NCBI GenBank assembly: GCA_946406115.1
Contig: OX291547.1
Span: 19,101,001-19,165,000 of the forward strand
Length of the DNA stretch: 64,000 bases
Reading direction: 5' to 3'
From: Apoda limacodes
Taxonomy: Eukaryota > Arthropoda > Insecta > Lepidoptera > Limacodidae
In this document: one piece after another, positions 34,921-47,338 of the stretch
How the letters are laid out: every line of letters begins with the position of its first letter
Numbering within the stretch: position 1 is the first letter of the stretch
Notes under the pieces: generated by a model
What the model saw: only the letters and a program-made list of their open reading frames with translations
Databases searched by the model: none
Told to the model about the DNA's origin: nothing
Program-made: the position numbers and the translations under genes

Positions 34921-36190
34921 GACGTCGTCTGCACCGCACCGGCTACAAATCACTCGATACTCTAAGTCTAAGCGATAATTCGATATAAGTAGGTTGCGCG
35001 TGCGATAGCCAACTAGAGTAACTAACTGGTTGCAATTTAATCTAATTCTGGCTTCAATTTAATATTAGATACAAACCGGGCAAGCGGCGATGGACTCGCG
35101 CAATAAGGGCTTCATTCCCATCACCACATAATAAAAAAAACATTAAAGGTACAGGGTGCTATAAATACTAACAGTCATTAACATAATATATTGTATGAAA
35201 ATTCTATTATATATTATATTAATAAATATACAAGTAATGTTTCCGCTGTAAGTCACTGTACACAAGTGGTTTAGAACTTAGAACAAGACCCGTTCACATT
35301 GAAAATATAAATAGCAGGCGTATGTTCAGCAGTAGACGATGATAATGTATTAATTGGTACTATCCGAAACAGACTACACTAATACACAAATTCAATTAAG
35401 TATGCAGGTACCTATTCTAAACTCAACTCGCTAATTACCTGATTTAAAAGCTATGATGGTAAATTTACGAATCTAGAACAAGAATATTTAAAAAATATTA
35501 AAGAGCAATATAAAGTTAATTAATTCTGAAATTGTTTATAACATAAAATAAATGACTACAAGCTAATGTAACATTCTTGACAAGAGACTAATTGCCGTCG
35601 GAAGACAGCGTGGCGCGCATTCGTGCAGGTGTATTTCACGGTTGCATCATTATATGGCATTCTCCAGTACCTACCTCGTTACCTACAACAACCTACCGAC
35701 ACCATTCGATAGCAACATATCTAACACGCTATATCATTAACCGTATTTGTAACCGACGATTATTTATTATGTAATGCACATTCTAAGATAATAATGCGGA
35801 ACTATGGATGGATCTCTGTACTTACTTACGGCTATCGAGATCTTTGTCTATATTTGGTAGTCCAGATTTGAAGCAGACATTTCGTATCTATTGATTTCTT
35901 TACTTAGAGTCCCGTCGCTGCACGCCCTATTTATTTTAGGCCGATTAAAGAATTGGTGGCGTACGACTGCTTACTCATATGGAAACGCACGTACCGTCCG
36001 ATTTATTTATGGGCCTGAAGTTCATTCAAATTCACTATCAAATCCAAGGCACAAGATTATCGGCGGATTAAAAAAAAGGTAGTTATCTTAATTTCAAGAT
36101 TCAGGTCCAAAAAGATTGGCAGCGAATCTTTCAGTTGGTCAGTCATTCGACATTTACTTTACGACTCAGTCAAAACTTTAATTTATATAA
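34921..36190. other. Gene-free stretch
   Basis: AT-rich with no recognised gene. Short open frames occur near 35590 and 35890 but have no family resemblance. Confidence 0.4.
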
Positions 36191-36192
36191 AT

Positions 36193-36310
36193 ACTAGCTT
36201 ATGCCAGCGACTCCGCCCGCCCTAAACTTAGTTTTCGGCGTGGGATTTCTAAAGCAACTCCTTAATCACACTATAAAAGTGAAATTTTATTTTATTAATA
36301 GAAAATGCCC
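36193..36310 (+). repeat. Truncated copy of the GCGGCTTCGCCC repeat
   Basis: Head part: actagcttatgccagcgact, cgcccgccctaaacttagtt, then aagcaactccttaatcac. The body is missing. Confidence 0.6.
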
Positions 36311-36964
36311 TATTTTATACCCTATCGAACCCTAAGTGAAACTGTATCTATAGGAGGGTGGTCAATGTGGAGAGGAAGTGGTTGTGTTTAACAGCAGTCG
36401 TGCAAGTAATGATAGAGGTAAATAAATTGTAGGGGCAAGCAGGCAAGAATCAGAACCTAAATTGCATAAAATAAACAATCTTTGATTACATACACCTCCA
36501 TTACAAACTGACCACCTTCATTGAAATGAGTATATTTTTAATACATTATTTTCTAATATTATTATTAGTAATATTACTAATACCTAATATAACTAAAAAA
36601 TAATATAAATGATATTTTATGATACAGTGAGTTTCTTTTAGGTATCGACCATGACCCTTCCAAATTTGTTTTTTTGTTATATATTCTTTAGCAGATATAT
36701 GTATATGCCAATATACCTATCAACACAATAACAATATTTGCTATGATTTAGCCAAAAATATGGCAGTATGATATAAATATTTTCTACGAAGACGCCTTAT
36801 GCCTTCAAACTAAGACAGATTATATTTATATTTATTCTTATTTATAAGATATAAGTGAGCACATAAGTTGCCTAGAATTTCACTTAATACGCAGTTTTTG
36901 TGAGTAAACTATTTATTATAAGATTATAAAATATTTACTTATATGTTATAAAACTTGCTTTTGT

Positions 36965-37298
36965 CTAGTGCATTACTTACTGAGTCATTTCTATTTATTG
37001 TAGTTAATGCAAAAAATACATATCTGGAAGTGGCCATTGTTTCAACACTTGTGTACATTTTTAAAGCGTATACATTTTGCATTTGCTTTTAATAAAAGTT
37101 GGTTAAATAATTAGAATTGGTTGTTATCTAGCGCATTTTCTACTGATTCATTTCCATTTATTGTAATTATTGCACAAAAAATATCTGCAAGTAACCATTG
37201 TTTCAACACTTCTGCAAATTTTTAAAGCGTATACAATACAATACATATTGCATTTGCTTGTAATGAAAGTCGGGTAAATAATTAGAATTGGTGGTTAT
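36965..37298 (+). repeat. Two-unit tandem duplication
   Basis: Two diverged units of about 163 and 171 bp follow each other: tctagtgcattacttactga and tctagcgcattttctactga start them; caaaaaatacatatct/caaaaaatatctgca, ccattgtttcaacactt, tttttaaagcgtatac and ggttaaataattagaattgg recur in order. A third start (tctagtgcttag) begins at 37298. AT-rich, non-coding. Confidence 0.85.
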
Positions 37299-37634
37299 CT
37301 AGTGCTTAGATTCTACGTTGTAGCAAAAAGTAAAAAATGTAACTTCAAAACGGTAAAAACGTTAAATTCCATACATAAAAATATTTGTTTCTAAGCGCAT
37401 GGTATAAATTACTTAAGAAATATGTAACAAATACATCTTATCACATAATAATGTATAAGATATTGTATAATGACTTTTAGTCCACGTATTTACATGCACA
37501 TCATTGTTAGTATTACAGAAATTATTTATATAGCCTATATCATCCTCTTAGGTAAATACGTGAAGACAATATACCATAAAATAAACTATAATCGAACATG
37601 GTCGCAATGTTATAAATCTCGCCAGCCTTCATAC

Positions 37635-37803
37635 GTCCCCACTGTTGGGGCACGGCCTATCCTCATAAGGGAGGGTGATTTGGGCCATAGTCCACACGCG
37701 GGCTTAGTGCAGATTGTGGACTTCACATACGTCTTTTTTTTTCTTGACGTATGCAGGTTTCCTCACGATGTTTTCCTTCACCGAAAAGCCAGTGGTGTGA
37801 ATA
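37635..37803 (-). mobile_element. tRNA-derived SINE, reverse, head missing
   Basis: Reverse counterpart of the body of the SINE at 5889-6171: gtccccactgttggggcacg, gagggtgatttgggcc, gtggacttcacatacgtc and gaaaagccagtggtgtgaat. The tRNA-like head is absent, which is the usual 5' truncation of retroposons. Confidence 0.85.
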
Positions 37804-38784
37804 AATAAATTTATGTTATAAATACTCGCTAGATACTAGAAATATTTAAGACGTTTAAAGGTAAATACTTGTAATTGAAAATATGATTAATAAAGTAGTA
37901 TCAAACTAGGTCGTCCGTAATTTGTCACTGGTCGTCCCAAGCCTAACTAACCTTGCGTTCGCAGACAGCGCGCCTCCAACGCTCCGTACATCATACTTAT
38001 CACATAAACAAACATAATGTATAAAACAACTATGTACCTACATACCTATCCGTTATGAAATATCTTGATTCGAGTATTGGTTAACAACAACGTGAGCTGC
38101 CTGTTTTTTTAATAGGTACCTATAAAACCGATGATGTGTTTCATGGCCTTTGTGAATGAAATATAATAACAGAGACGCGGGCGAGAAGCTATCAGCTATA
38201 CCTACCTACCATACCTGTTCATGAATTATCATAAATTATAATCATCAAATATTTTTATTGTTAATTTGATTGATGGTTGTTTTTTAATCCTTAATGTACA
38301 AAAACTTCAATGTCATGAAGTTAAGAAACGTTTTTAAGACTCTTAACTGTAGGGTTTTTTGATTACAGTTTTTGTACAAGTATTTAACAAACTATTTAGT
38401 AATCACTGTGATAAATCGATTTATGGACAGACAGGCTCACGAGTGAAAGCTCGACTCAACCGATTGCCAATATCGAAATAAGTTAATATAGGCTGGTAAA
38501 TGATTGCAATTCTTCGTCTAGGTGTAGTGTAGGTACCTACCTAATTACTTGATGAACAAAGTGACAAGGGCGTAGCCAGCTTTTGGGCTAGGGGGGCGGG
38601 GCAGACTAGGTATAAAATGTTATTTTCATACGGCAAAAAATGGCATTGTAGGCACTTTACTTCATTATTATTCATATGGTAAAACTCCATATCCGTGGAG
38701 CTACTTCTGCTCTTCATCCCCCCGACCGACCTCGGCACGGTCGAAAAACTATTGTTAGGCGGCCTCAGTACGTACTAACGGCCC
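37804..38784. other. Gene-free stretch
   Basis: No gene or repeat recognised. AT-rich with short GTAGGTA-type runs. Confidence 0.45.
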
Positions 38785-39067
38785 CTGACGACGATCTCGC
38801 TATCCGGATAGCGACCCCAGGTTCGTCGGCGAACGAACGAATACACGAGGTATCAAAGAGTGCCGTTTTCCGCAATCGCAACCGCATAACGGGGAACTCC
38901 CCTCCTGGCGCTTACTCACCTTCGGGTTCGAGGCTTACACTAGTCGACGACCACAAGAGCGTCAACCAAAGCCGAGGCTCCACCCGCGGGGAGCCCTTGA
39001 GCGTTGGGTGCTATATGAGCTGAGACTCCTTCAGAGTGTCACCCCAAAAGCTCGGTGGAGCAGTAAT
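38785..39067 (-). repeat. GC-rich interspersed repeat, copy 2 (inverted)
   Basis: Inverted relative of 3934-4283. It keeps the palindrome tcgctatccggatagcga at 38797-38814 and the blocks ttcgtcggcgaacgaacgaa, cgcataacggggaactcccc and agctgagactccttcagagt. It is shorter than copy 1 near the palindrome. No frame is shared. Confidence 0.7.
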
Positions 39068-39789
39068 GGCTGCATCAGCCAACTGCATAGTCAGTCAGAA
39101 AAAAAGTAATTCATCTGCTCTTGATTTTGATACATGACATTTTGAACCTATTTTTCAATACGGGAGATAACACCCAGCTAAAAATTATTGCCAGATCTTG
39201 CCACGTTTCTAAGCTATTTCGAGGGTCATTATCACAAACAGATTGGAAATCTTCTTGCTTTTATTGAACGATTTTCAACCACCTGCATAGAGGGGTTACG
39301 GCACTATAGCACATTCAAACAGTGAGGCAGACTATACAAAATAAGTCCTCGGACATCAGCCCATGTGTCAAGCCCCTGTGGACTATGAGAATGTTTACTG
39401 GCAATGCGTCGAGGTGTTTGAGATGTTTGTGTGATTCGACAACGAAATCAGTCTACAAAAAGGAGTGAACCCGTTTATCATGTCCTCGAAACTGTTTACA
39501 ATCGCACTGATGTCTTTAAGTCTTGATAAATGGAAAGGACAAGCCATAAGTAAATGGAAACAGCGAGTAAATTTCATATCTACAATTTTCTAACGATGAT
39601 AATATAGTACAGTTAGATAAAATTCATTTCGAAAAAGAAGGAGGGTCTATTTAGGTTGGGCAGGATTTAGGAAGCTTTGTCACGTCTTTGCGTCGTCCAT
39701 ACAGCAATGCTCTTACCTGCTCTTTTTGGGACAAGTAGTCCATACTAATATCATAAACGCTGCCTGTCTATTTTGCTCAATTAGGCTAC
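39068..39789. other. Gene-free stretch, possible old transposon
   Basis: The stretch at 39140-39590 is less AT-rich than its surroundings and could be an old transposon fragment, but I recognise no protein text in any frame. Confidence 0.3.
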
Positions 39790-40055
39790 TTGAAAACGTC
39801 AAGTGTGAGTCTTTTTTTTTCTATAATTGAGGAGTTGCCGTGTAAATCCTACACCGATAATCGAATTTAGGGCGGGTATAACCACGGGAAAATTTGGCAT
39901 GGAGATAGTTTGAGTCCATGGGAAGGACACAGGTTGCTTAAAAGCGTCAAGCGCGAGTAAGATTTTTTCTATAATTAAGAAGATGCCGTTGAAATCGGAA
40001 ACACCGATAACCGAATTACGGGTGGGCGAAACCGCGGGCAAAAGCTAGTAGATAA
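39790..40055 (-). repeat. GCGGTTTCGCCCGC repeat in reverse, with internal duplication
   Basis: The end gcgaaaccgcgggcaaaagc is the reversed head of the family. Two related halves follow each other (aaaacgtcaagtgtgagtc / aaagcgtcaagcgcgagtaa, each followed by ctataatt...gaag or gagg). The same two-part layout is seen at 56520-56905. Confidence 0.65.
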
Positions 40056-40189
40056 AAAATAAAATGATCGCGTGTCAACACGTCCTTGCATCATCAAATA
40101 CTGAGGAACTACTTCTCTACTCGTGAAAGGTTTGACGAACAGTTGACTGTTAAGCTGGGCCTATTATAGTATTATATAGGTAATCTGCG

Positions 40190-40313
40190 GCTGGGCACAG
40201 ATTATTTGAAACACAAGATGCAATGCAACAAGAATTTTGTGCGTTCGCGAACACATTAAAATGTACGGGAAATGTTGCATTGCATGTTGTTTTGCAAATA
40301 ATCTGTACGCACC
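40190..40313. mobile_element. Small MITE-like palindrome
   Basis: cacagattatttgaaacaca with gatgcaatgcaaca on the left pairs with tgttgcattgcatgttgttt and gcaaataatctgta on the right. Total length about 124 bp, non-coding. Confidence 0.65.
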
Positions 40314-40675
40314 TTTAGACGATCATCAAAACACTTACGAATTGCCTCTGCATGTGGAAGTTTGAACGAACGACTGTTAAAAGCCTGTGCAGTTTAGTAG
40401 CAGCTAGTATAGTATTATATAATCTGTGGTAGCAGTAAAAAATGCGGGCGATCCAAATAGATACGTTTTATATGACTCAATTATCCCGAAAATATGCCAA
40501 CCTATGTCCGGATAGGGGGGGGGGGATTTAGGTAGGTGGTACCCAACAGTAGCTGAAGCACAAAACATAAACCAACGAAACCACCTCCATCCAGGGTAAA
40601 ATACACTTCAATCCTAAATAAGTTAGGAGCAAACTAGCTTTAATCACAATGGAAACAAAACGTATTTAAGGCATT

Positions 40676-40765
40676 TTTTAGGGGTCCGTAGGTCAAGAGA
40701 AAAAAAAAGGAACCCTCATAGGATCATTTTGTTGTCCTTCCTTCCGTCTGTCAAGGTTGGTACAT
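40676..40765. repeat. Fragment of the GGTTCCG repeat
   Basis: Short piece with aggggtccgtaggtcaagag, aggaaccctcataggatca and ccgtctgtcaaggttgg. Related to 9818-9977. Confidence 0.4.
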
Positions 40766-40894
40766 CTTTGACTGTTATAGTTTCGAATACAGTCAAGGTA
40801 ATGTGTGGTAATGTAGTCACTCACATAGTTTACTATGAATGTCTGTATTTCAAAAAGTAAAGTTTTTAAACTTCGGTGGCTGTTATCAATAAAT

Positions 40895-41245
40895 TTTATG
40901 TTTGGGGCGTACCACGATTAGATTCATGGAGCTCCCGATATTTCGGCAAAAAGTTGCATGTGCCGGAAGTAAATGCTGTGTGTACTGTGTAGCGGTGGTC
41001 AGTAATTTCTCACTACCTTCGTTCTTTAACAACGACTGCATCCCGTTACATTGTCTTGTTCGGGCCGTCCACTACTATTTTCCGCCCTCTGTAACTCGTC
41101 ACGAACTCGATACACTGCACTGAGGGTTTTTACTAGGTGCGCTGATTTCAGGCTGTTAATATTTTTGCACAATCTAACCACTGGATTCCACGTACTTTGC
41201 AATTTAAACCCGTCTTCCCCGATATACTTTGGTGCAAGAAACGAT
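40895..41245. repeat. Probable old interspersed repeat
   Basis: The text ggcgtaccacgattagattc, gagctcccgatatttcggca, gttgcatgtgcc, acactgcactgagggttttt and ccactggattccacgta resembles a repeat I remember from lepidopteran genomes, perhaps the non-coding end of a retroelement. No second copy lies in this window, so the call rests on memory of the family only. Confidence 0.35.
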
Positions 41246-41954
41246 AGAAATTGACAAATATAAAATTTTCAATCAGTAAGACGGGTATGTCTATTTTGTA
41301 TGTAAGTACATTGTTTGTCATATTCATTTCGTTTTGAAATCGGAGTCTAATAAAAAGTACAAAGCACCGAGTGGTATTCAGTGTGAACAAAATTATAACA
41401 AACGAGTGCTTCCTCCGTTAATCTTTTGATCAAACAACTAGCCAACAACTCCTGTTATCTCGTGTTTGACACCTCCAAAAGCGGCTTACTGTCAACAAAA
41501 GACACTATATCTAGTACTCTAAAAAATATTTCTCTGAACGCGTACAGTTGTCTGTTTAGCATTTGACAGCCAATCATTTTCACTAACATAAAATTATTCT
41601 TGCGTTTGTGTAGTTTATGTTTGGTTAGAATTTTATTTTTAGTATATAGAAGTAAAAATTATTCTCCCGTGGGACCTTATTTTTTGCCCTACTCTGCCCC
41701 TTAAGCGAAGAACAAGTCGTTTGTATTCACCATTACCAAGTGAGGAATTGAAAAATGTATTCCCGTGAGAACTCTTAATTTGGATACAAGTATTCCACAG
41801 TCATCCTTTTCAAAATCAGGGCATAAATGTTCATATTGCAAACTAAAAATTTGTCATAATCAAAACAAAATAAACAAGTATTTTATGTTACTGGAGGATA
41901 TTTTGGTTTTTTATTACTTACTTATTTTATTAGGATTTTCAAAATTGGTTCAAA

Positions 41955-41992
41955 GTAGAGATTACCCCTACATATATAGGGGTTATCTCTAC
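41955..41992. repeat. 38-bp hairpin
   Basis: gtagagattacccctacata and its inverse (taggggttatctctac) form 16-bp arms with one mismatch around a short AT spacer. Confidence 0.8.
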
Positions 41993-42003
41993 AAGGGGTA
42001 AAC

Positions 42004-42206
42004 CATAGACATAGAGAACTGGACAACGTATTTCATAGCCAGATATGAAAAAAAGGTAGCAAAAGTGTGACAGAGTGGAAGCGAAAGTGTGGTGTCTTGT
42101 ATATGAGAAAAGCTACCGTTGGGAAACTTTGTCTATTTCTAAAGTGTGGCCAATTTTGTGAGCTACTGCGTAGTCCATAGAACAGATAACAGAACTCGAA
42201 GTCTTT
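42004..42206 (+). mobile_element. MITE 'catagac', copy 2
   Basis: Shares catagacatagagaactgg, agccagatatgaaaaaaagg, gcaaaagtgtgacagag and agtccatagaacagataaca with the other copies. It has an internal deletion relative to 31158-31409. Confidence 0.7.
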
Positions 42207-44082
42207 AACCAATTTTACGTAAAAAAACCAATTTGACGTCTTTACATCACCTATTTTATTATAATTGTAAAAAAATAATTCAAAAATGAATAGATATGAA
42301 GTTTAATAATGATATGAGATATTTGTTAGAGATTGGATTGTATTAGAAAGTCGGGTCATGCCGCCGTACGGTATTATGTCGTATTAGATCAAGGTTGAGC
42401 AAAAAGTCATAGTTAGCTTTTAAATAGTTGATCGTCAAATGACTTTCACTCGTCTATTGTGTTCAAAATGTAACGTTTTCAACGGTCTTATTACCACTTT
42501 ATAAGGAGTGTGACAACATAAAACTGTAAAACGTGAATATAATACGATCTACATACCTACAGTGTATCAGACTTTTCTGATAAGGTGTTTGGTCGTTAGT
42601 GTTGTTATTAGTTCACATAATTTCAATGAGGCCACTGTAGTTTTTATTTTTGACCGCTGGGTTAAAAAAGTTTGTTGCGCTGTATATAATATAGTGTTGG
42701 TTCAACCCATTTACTAAATGGCAAATTGATATCTTTTCTATTGCCGATCGCCGACATTATAAGGTAAGAATGGTTCAACTATTGTGTCTTTTCATTTGTT
42801 TTGTGGTTTTTTTAAGTTCTAATTTTTTGGTCCAATGCTTTCTTCAATTATTTCCACTATGTACGGTCCTTAGTTTTCTATTGCCAATGTTGCCTACGTG
42901 CAATATCATCACAGTCTAGTAGAATCATTCATTCATTGAGTCATTGAAATTGTCACATTTACTTTGTCCAGTTAGGGAAGGTAGTAAAGTATCCCAGTAT
43001 AAATAAATTCATTATAATGCATCTTAACGATTTTTTTTATATAAGATAAATCTTACGTAATGGGGGCTCTACCACATTTCACTAAATCTCACCTAGGGGA
43101 AGAAGGAGGGGGTTCAAATAATCAAAAAAATACCTCACTTAATAAATGGATGGGGCATTCATTCATTACTATTGAACTGTATTAACTCTACTAAAATACC
43201 TTACTAAAACCCAACTTTACCTTCAAGACGCCAAAAGGCCTATATTATACAGAGTGTGTAAATACAACATTATTAATATTAGATTTGAAACTGGAAATCT
43301 CAAGGACAAATTGATTAATCGTGGTTTTGCTCTCAACCAGCTTGTTAACATTGAGACTACGAAATAAAATTAATAGATAAATTAAATCTGATCACGTTTG
43401 TTGATTACGTCATGTGCCCCACGCGCCTATTACTGCCAGGGAGCTTATTGGTAACAGTCTCGAATACGTTAAACGTTTTACCTCTCAAGAACCGTGAAAG
43501 TACTTTCATTCAATTTTACAAAATCTGGCGTACTCGGGACTGTTATTAATAACCTCCCAGGGAGCTTATTGCGAAATGTCTGGAGTACTCGGGTTTTGTG
43601 TGTGGTTCAATGTATGGAAGAACATCCTGTCCCTTGAGACTTGGTTTTTCATATACTATTATCTGTGCTCAATTTTAAGTAATGCTCCAGGAAGGAAAAA
43701 CGTTTCTACTGCGTTTTGGTATCCAAATACGAAACAATACTTATATTCGTGTTGTGATAAAAAAATTAATTCTGTGAGCGATAAGAAATCGTATGCAATA
43801 CTTTTAAATAGCACTGGCATGGCGTGCTGGGTGGGCTAAACGAGTATGGACCTCACATTTGTGGCCATGGAAAATTCTAGGAAATGTTCTGAATGTTTCT
43901 GACGCCTGGTAATATTCAAAAGTACCTAAACAAACTATAAGTTATATATAGCTTTTACTCTTACCTTATTATTGCTAAGTATTGCACTGAAACATTATCT
44001 GGCTACGCGATATATTCTACAAAACAGTTATACAAAGTGATTTTTTCTTTTAATTTTTATTTAATCTACTATTATTTATATA
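42207..44082. other. Gene-free stretch
   Basis: No gene recognised. A 15-base text (cagggagcttattg) occurs twice, near 43438 and 43558, with a partly similar continuation, perhaps an old duplication. Confidence 0.4.
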
Positions 44083-44392
44083 CTAGATTTTGCCAGCGGC
44101 TTCGCCCGTCCGGAGTTCGGTTATCAAGGAGGAACTGTTTAATTACCTCCTTAGTTATATCTACTAATGAAGTTTGCTATATTAAGCTATTGCTGTAACT
44201 ATATAGTTCGTTTAAGCTCGTTTATAGTTATTCCCGCGGGAACTTTTGAATTTATCGGGATAAAAAGTAGCCTATGTCCTATTCCAGAACCTAACCTTTA
44301 TGTGGGCCAAGTTTCATCCCGATCCGGTAAATATGAAGCGTGATTGAGTAACAAACATTCAAACTTTCACATTTATAATCTTAGTAGGATTG
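44083..44392 (+). repeat. GCGGCTTCGCCC repeat with its tail
   Basis: From tagattttgccagcggcttc through ttcccgcgggaacttttgaa, aaaagtagcctatgtcc, gccaagtttcatcccgatcc and gaagcgtgattgagtaacaa to tttataatcttagtaggat. This is a short but apparently whole copy and shows that the tail at 6515-6670 and the heads elsewhere belong to one family. Confidence 0.75.
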
Positions 44393-44855
44393 GATGATTT
44401 CCATTATTGTGTAAGTATTTGAATATTAATTTTTAATAACTGCTAGTACCTACGTTTCAATTGTCACTTTATTCATTAATAAAACTTAATAACAATGGCT
44501 TGAAAGTTATTTAAACACTCACCTGACAGACAATGCGACTGGAAAGGCAACTCTCTTAACCTTCCGTCATGAACAATAGTCTCATTAAGAGATACAATAA
44601 CAGTTTGTTTCCGACCTTCGATTCGTTCCTTGGTTAACTTTTAAAAATTTGAATAGAATTTCTCTACATCTACTTAAATATTACATAGACTGTTTCTCGT
44701 GTCGTTGACAAGTTCATTCGCGTAAAGCATTTACGACAATGAAATAAAAAACTACATTTACCACCAATTAGATGCACATTTGTCGATTGCGGTAAAGTTT
44801 GCGATCGAAGAATTTAAGAGCAATTAAATTTTAATGGAAAGATTCGACATTGTAG

Positions 44856-45106
44856 AAAAACCGGCCTAATGCGAGTCGGGTTCGCGCAACGAGGGTTACT
44901 ACGTAATAAAAAAATGGGTCGCAAAAGCTACAGTTTCGTGTAAGAAAAATAATTATTTTAAGTTTTTAATTTAATATTTAGTTACTGCTTTTAGGTTTGT
45001 AGCTAACACCATTAATTAGCAAGAGACCCGTGACCTATTCAGACAGACAACAGAGCGACAGCAAAAGTGATTCTCTTTGTCTTTGAGTACGGAACCCTAA
45101 AAACGA
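44856..45106 (-). repeat. GGTTCCGTACC family, diverged, reverse
   Basis: Begins with aaaaccggcctaatgcgagt, cgggttcgcgcaacgagggt and ends with gagtacggaaccctaaaaac. The middle is short and diverged, with cagacagacaacagagcgac in place of the GACGGAC array. Confidence 0.6.
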
Positions 45107-45550
45107 ATATTGGTATGTTACTGTTAATATATGCTGATCCTATTAGTAGCAGATTTTCGATAACGAACTAGATTTCTGAGAAGTTGAGTTCGCATATTTA
45201 CTGTTGTATACCACCAAATACAACCCAACCGGTTTTACGAAGGTGACGTTGTGTTGTAGCATAGTCGTTATACTAGTATATAAACGGTAAAACTTCTTTT
45301 AAGAGTGCCGTTCCTAAAAGGAAGCAAAGAACCATTACTAAACAATACGTTCAATTATATATTTACTATAGTAAACAGTAAAAAAAAACTAACAAAGTAG
45401 CCTAACAGAAAAAAAAAATACTAATTCGTTGACTTATACTTCTACCGCAAACATGAGAAAACACTTTATAGTTTCTACAAGGAAACCTTACAAATGATAG
45501 TTATCATCGTTTTATTATTAAACGTAACTATGGGTCAGGAATAGACTTAC

Positions 45551-45749
45551 TGTCAGTTAACTGGTACACAGACTGTGCAACATCAAGTTTTATGACTTGG
45601 CGATGTTCCACCTCACACGCACCGGTTAAAGGGGTTGTTGGCGTTTGCTGAAACATTGGCTTATTTGGATGTAATCTGGATTTAGCACAGACCAAAACTA
45701 CAGCCAGTAAGCTAACTCGATACTGTGCTATCCGGCCTCTATTGATCAT
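45551..45749 (-). CDS. Candidate first coding exon of an unknown secreted or membrane protein
   Basis: From the ATG at 45749 the frame reads MINRGRIAQYRVSLLAVVLV and then CAKS, a plausible signal peptide with a basic start and a hydrophobic core. The later text includes TGACEVEHRQVIKL and SVYQLTD. The frame reaches a strong splice donor: exon end gaca followed by GTAAGTC (donor at 45550-45549). If real, the exon is 199 bases long and would leave the frame after the first base of a codon. The composition is less AT-rich than the surroundings. I recognise no family and found no partner exon; the open frame could also be chance. The next exon would lie downstream on the minus strand, below 45550. 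Confidence 0.25.
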
Positions 45750-45799
45750 CACCGCTGTTTAACATATACATACATATGTGTACCCCATAATAAGTACTT

Positions 45800-46165
45800 G
45801 GGGACCGAGTTTTGCTCGTTTTTTTTTAATATCGCCATCTATTGTCAAGAAGCTTTATTATTGCTTAGCAACGCCATCTATTGTAAAGTAGCTTTAGTGT
45901 TGCTGTGTCGGTAAAAAAAATAGTATTACAACTTGCCAAGAAATGTCAGGAAGAGTCATATTTTTCAATTTATCATTGCCTGAAAACACGAATAAACGAC
46001 GTTTTCTAAAAGTGAAACCTAGCTAGATCGATTTATCGCCCCCGAAACCCTTTGCATACTAAATATCATGAAAATTGTTGGAGCCGTTTCCGAGATTCAG
46101 ATTATATATCTATATATATATACATATATACAAGAATTTCTCGTTTGAAGGTATAAGATAATAAA
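45800..46165 (+). repeat. 'gagccgtttccga' repeat, longest copy
   Basis: Starts near ggggaccgagttttgctcg, carries gccatctattgtcaagaagc and gccatctattgtaaagtagc (the 39-bp direct repeat seen at 18087), cgacgttttctaaaagtgaa, gcatactaaatatcatgaaa, gagccgtttccgagattcag and ends with aatttctcgtttgaaggta. This is the most complete copy of the family in the window. Confidence 0.8.
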
Positions 46166-46618
46166 AATAATGTTTATTAATCCATTCCATTACATAGTAC
46201 AGATTCAGTACATAGTTTTAGTCTTATACATATATGTAGTTTACAGGTACCAAAATGCATATTATTTAGTCTCTGGTACCCAATTTAGGATTTAACCTGT
46301 GTTTTAGGTGCCAGGGCTCTCGGACAAAAGACAATGTACACTTAAAGTTGTGTTTAATACATTTTTACCAATATTTTTATTTAAATGTGATATAAGTGAA
46401 AAAAAGTATTTAAAGGCTTGGTATCTATGTATGGTAAGAGATAAAATATTTGATGCTATTGTACAAAGAGTCAATGAACATTTATGTTTGTGCGTGTGTT
46501 GTATGTGTGTAGTTATGAGTAAATTTTGTTTTTATAAGGATTATAAGTTGATTATAAATATATATATACACATAAATATTAATATAATAATAATATTATT
46601 TATAAGATATTAGGTCAT

Positions 46619-46885
46619 TTAGGGCACTGTTTTTTTTACAATTCTTTCAGTTTCATCGTAGGTATTTTTCATTAGCCAATCAGACACTTTCTTTTTGCAA
46701 TTGAATTTGGAAAGTGGGTAAATATTGCAGCTGTCATTAGCTAAGTTGTAAAGATAGCTACCAATAAGTTTCTGATGCCGTGCAGCTAGGGAGGTTTTAA
46801 AGCCTTGAGTTTGGCACACTTTGTGTGATCGGCGTTTTTGTGAGATATTTGGGTCATATTCCATTGGGTCTGTATAAAAATCCAT
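46619..46885 (-). pseudogene. C-terminal end of a LINE reverse transcriptase
   Basis: The 88-codon frame reads FKTSLAARHQ, GSYLYNLANDSCNIYPLSKF and NCKKKVSDWLMKN before its stop. This fits the end of Jockey-like reverse transcriptases, where 'LYN.LP ... FK..L..WL' precedes the terminus. No upstream polymerase domain is visible, as expected for a 5'-truncated insertion. The resemblance is to the family pattern only and moderate. It differs from the LINE tails at 34319 and 59887. Confidence 0.45.
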
Positions 46886-47338
46886 TTTAATGTATAAAGC
46901 TGTTATGGAGCTGCCAATTTATATGAATAAGACCGAGTTGCAAAGTTCTAAGGGTCCCGACTGATAGTGAACGTTGTTTGGTAACTAAATGTGTCAATGA
47001 ATAGTCTGTTGCAAGTTGTTAACATGTAAGGTGATAATTTGTACGTTTCTTTGCTCACGAGGTGAGGTTTTTGTAATATAGGTAAGTATTCAGAAACATG
47101 GTGATAGCTGCTCAAAAGTTACGCGTGGTGTATAAATTTTGATTTATACAAATTACCTGCTATCTGACTTGCTGCGTTGTTCTACCCTTTCCGTTGCTGC
47201 CGTTTCCGTTGCATCGCTCGCTCGTGCTATTACTTCGTTTAGGGTCCTTTATCACTTTCTTTCTTATTGCTCTGATCCTAAGGCTTAAGGATAGCCTTAT
47301 GTAAAATAGCTTATGACCTACCTTAATCTATATTATCT
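46886..47338. other. Gene-free stretch
   Basis: No gene or repeat recognised. Confidence 0.45.
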
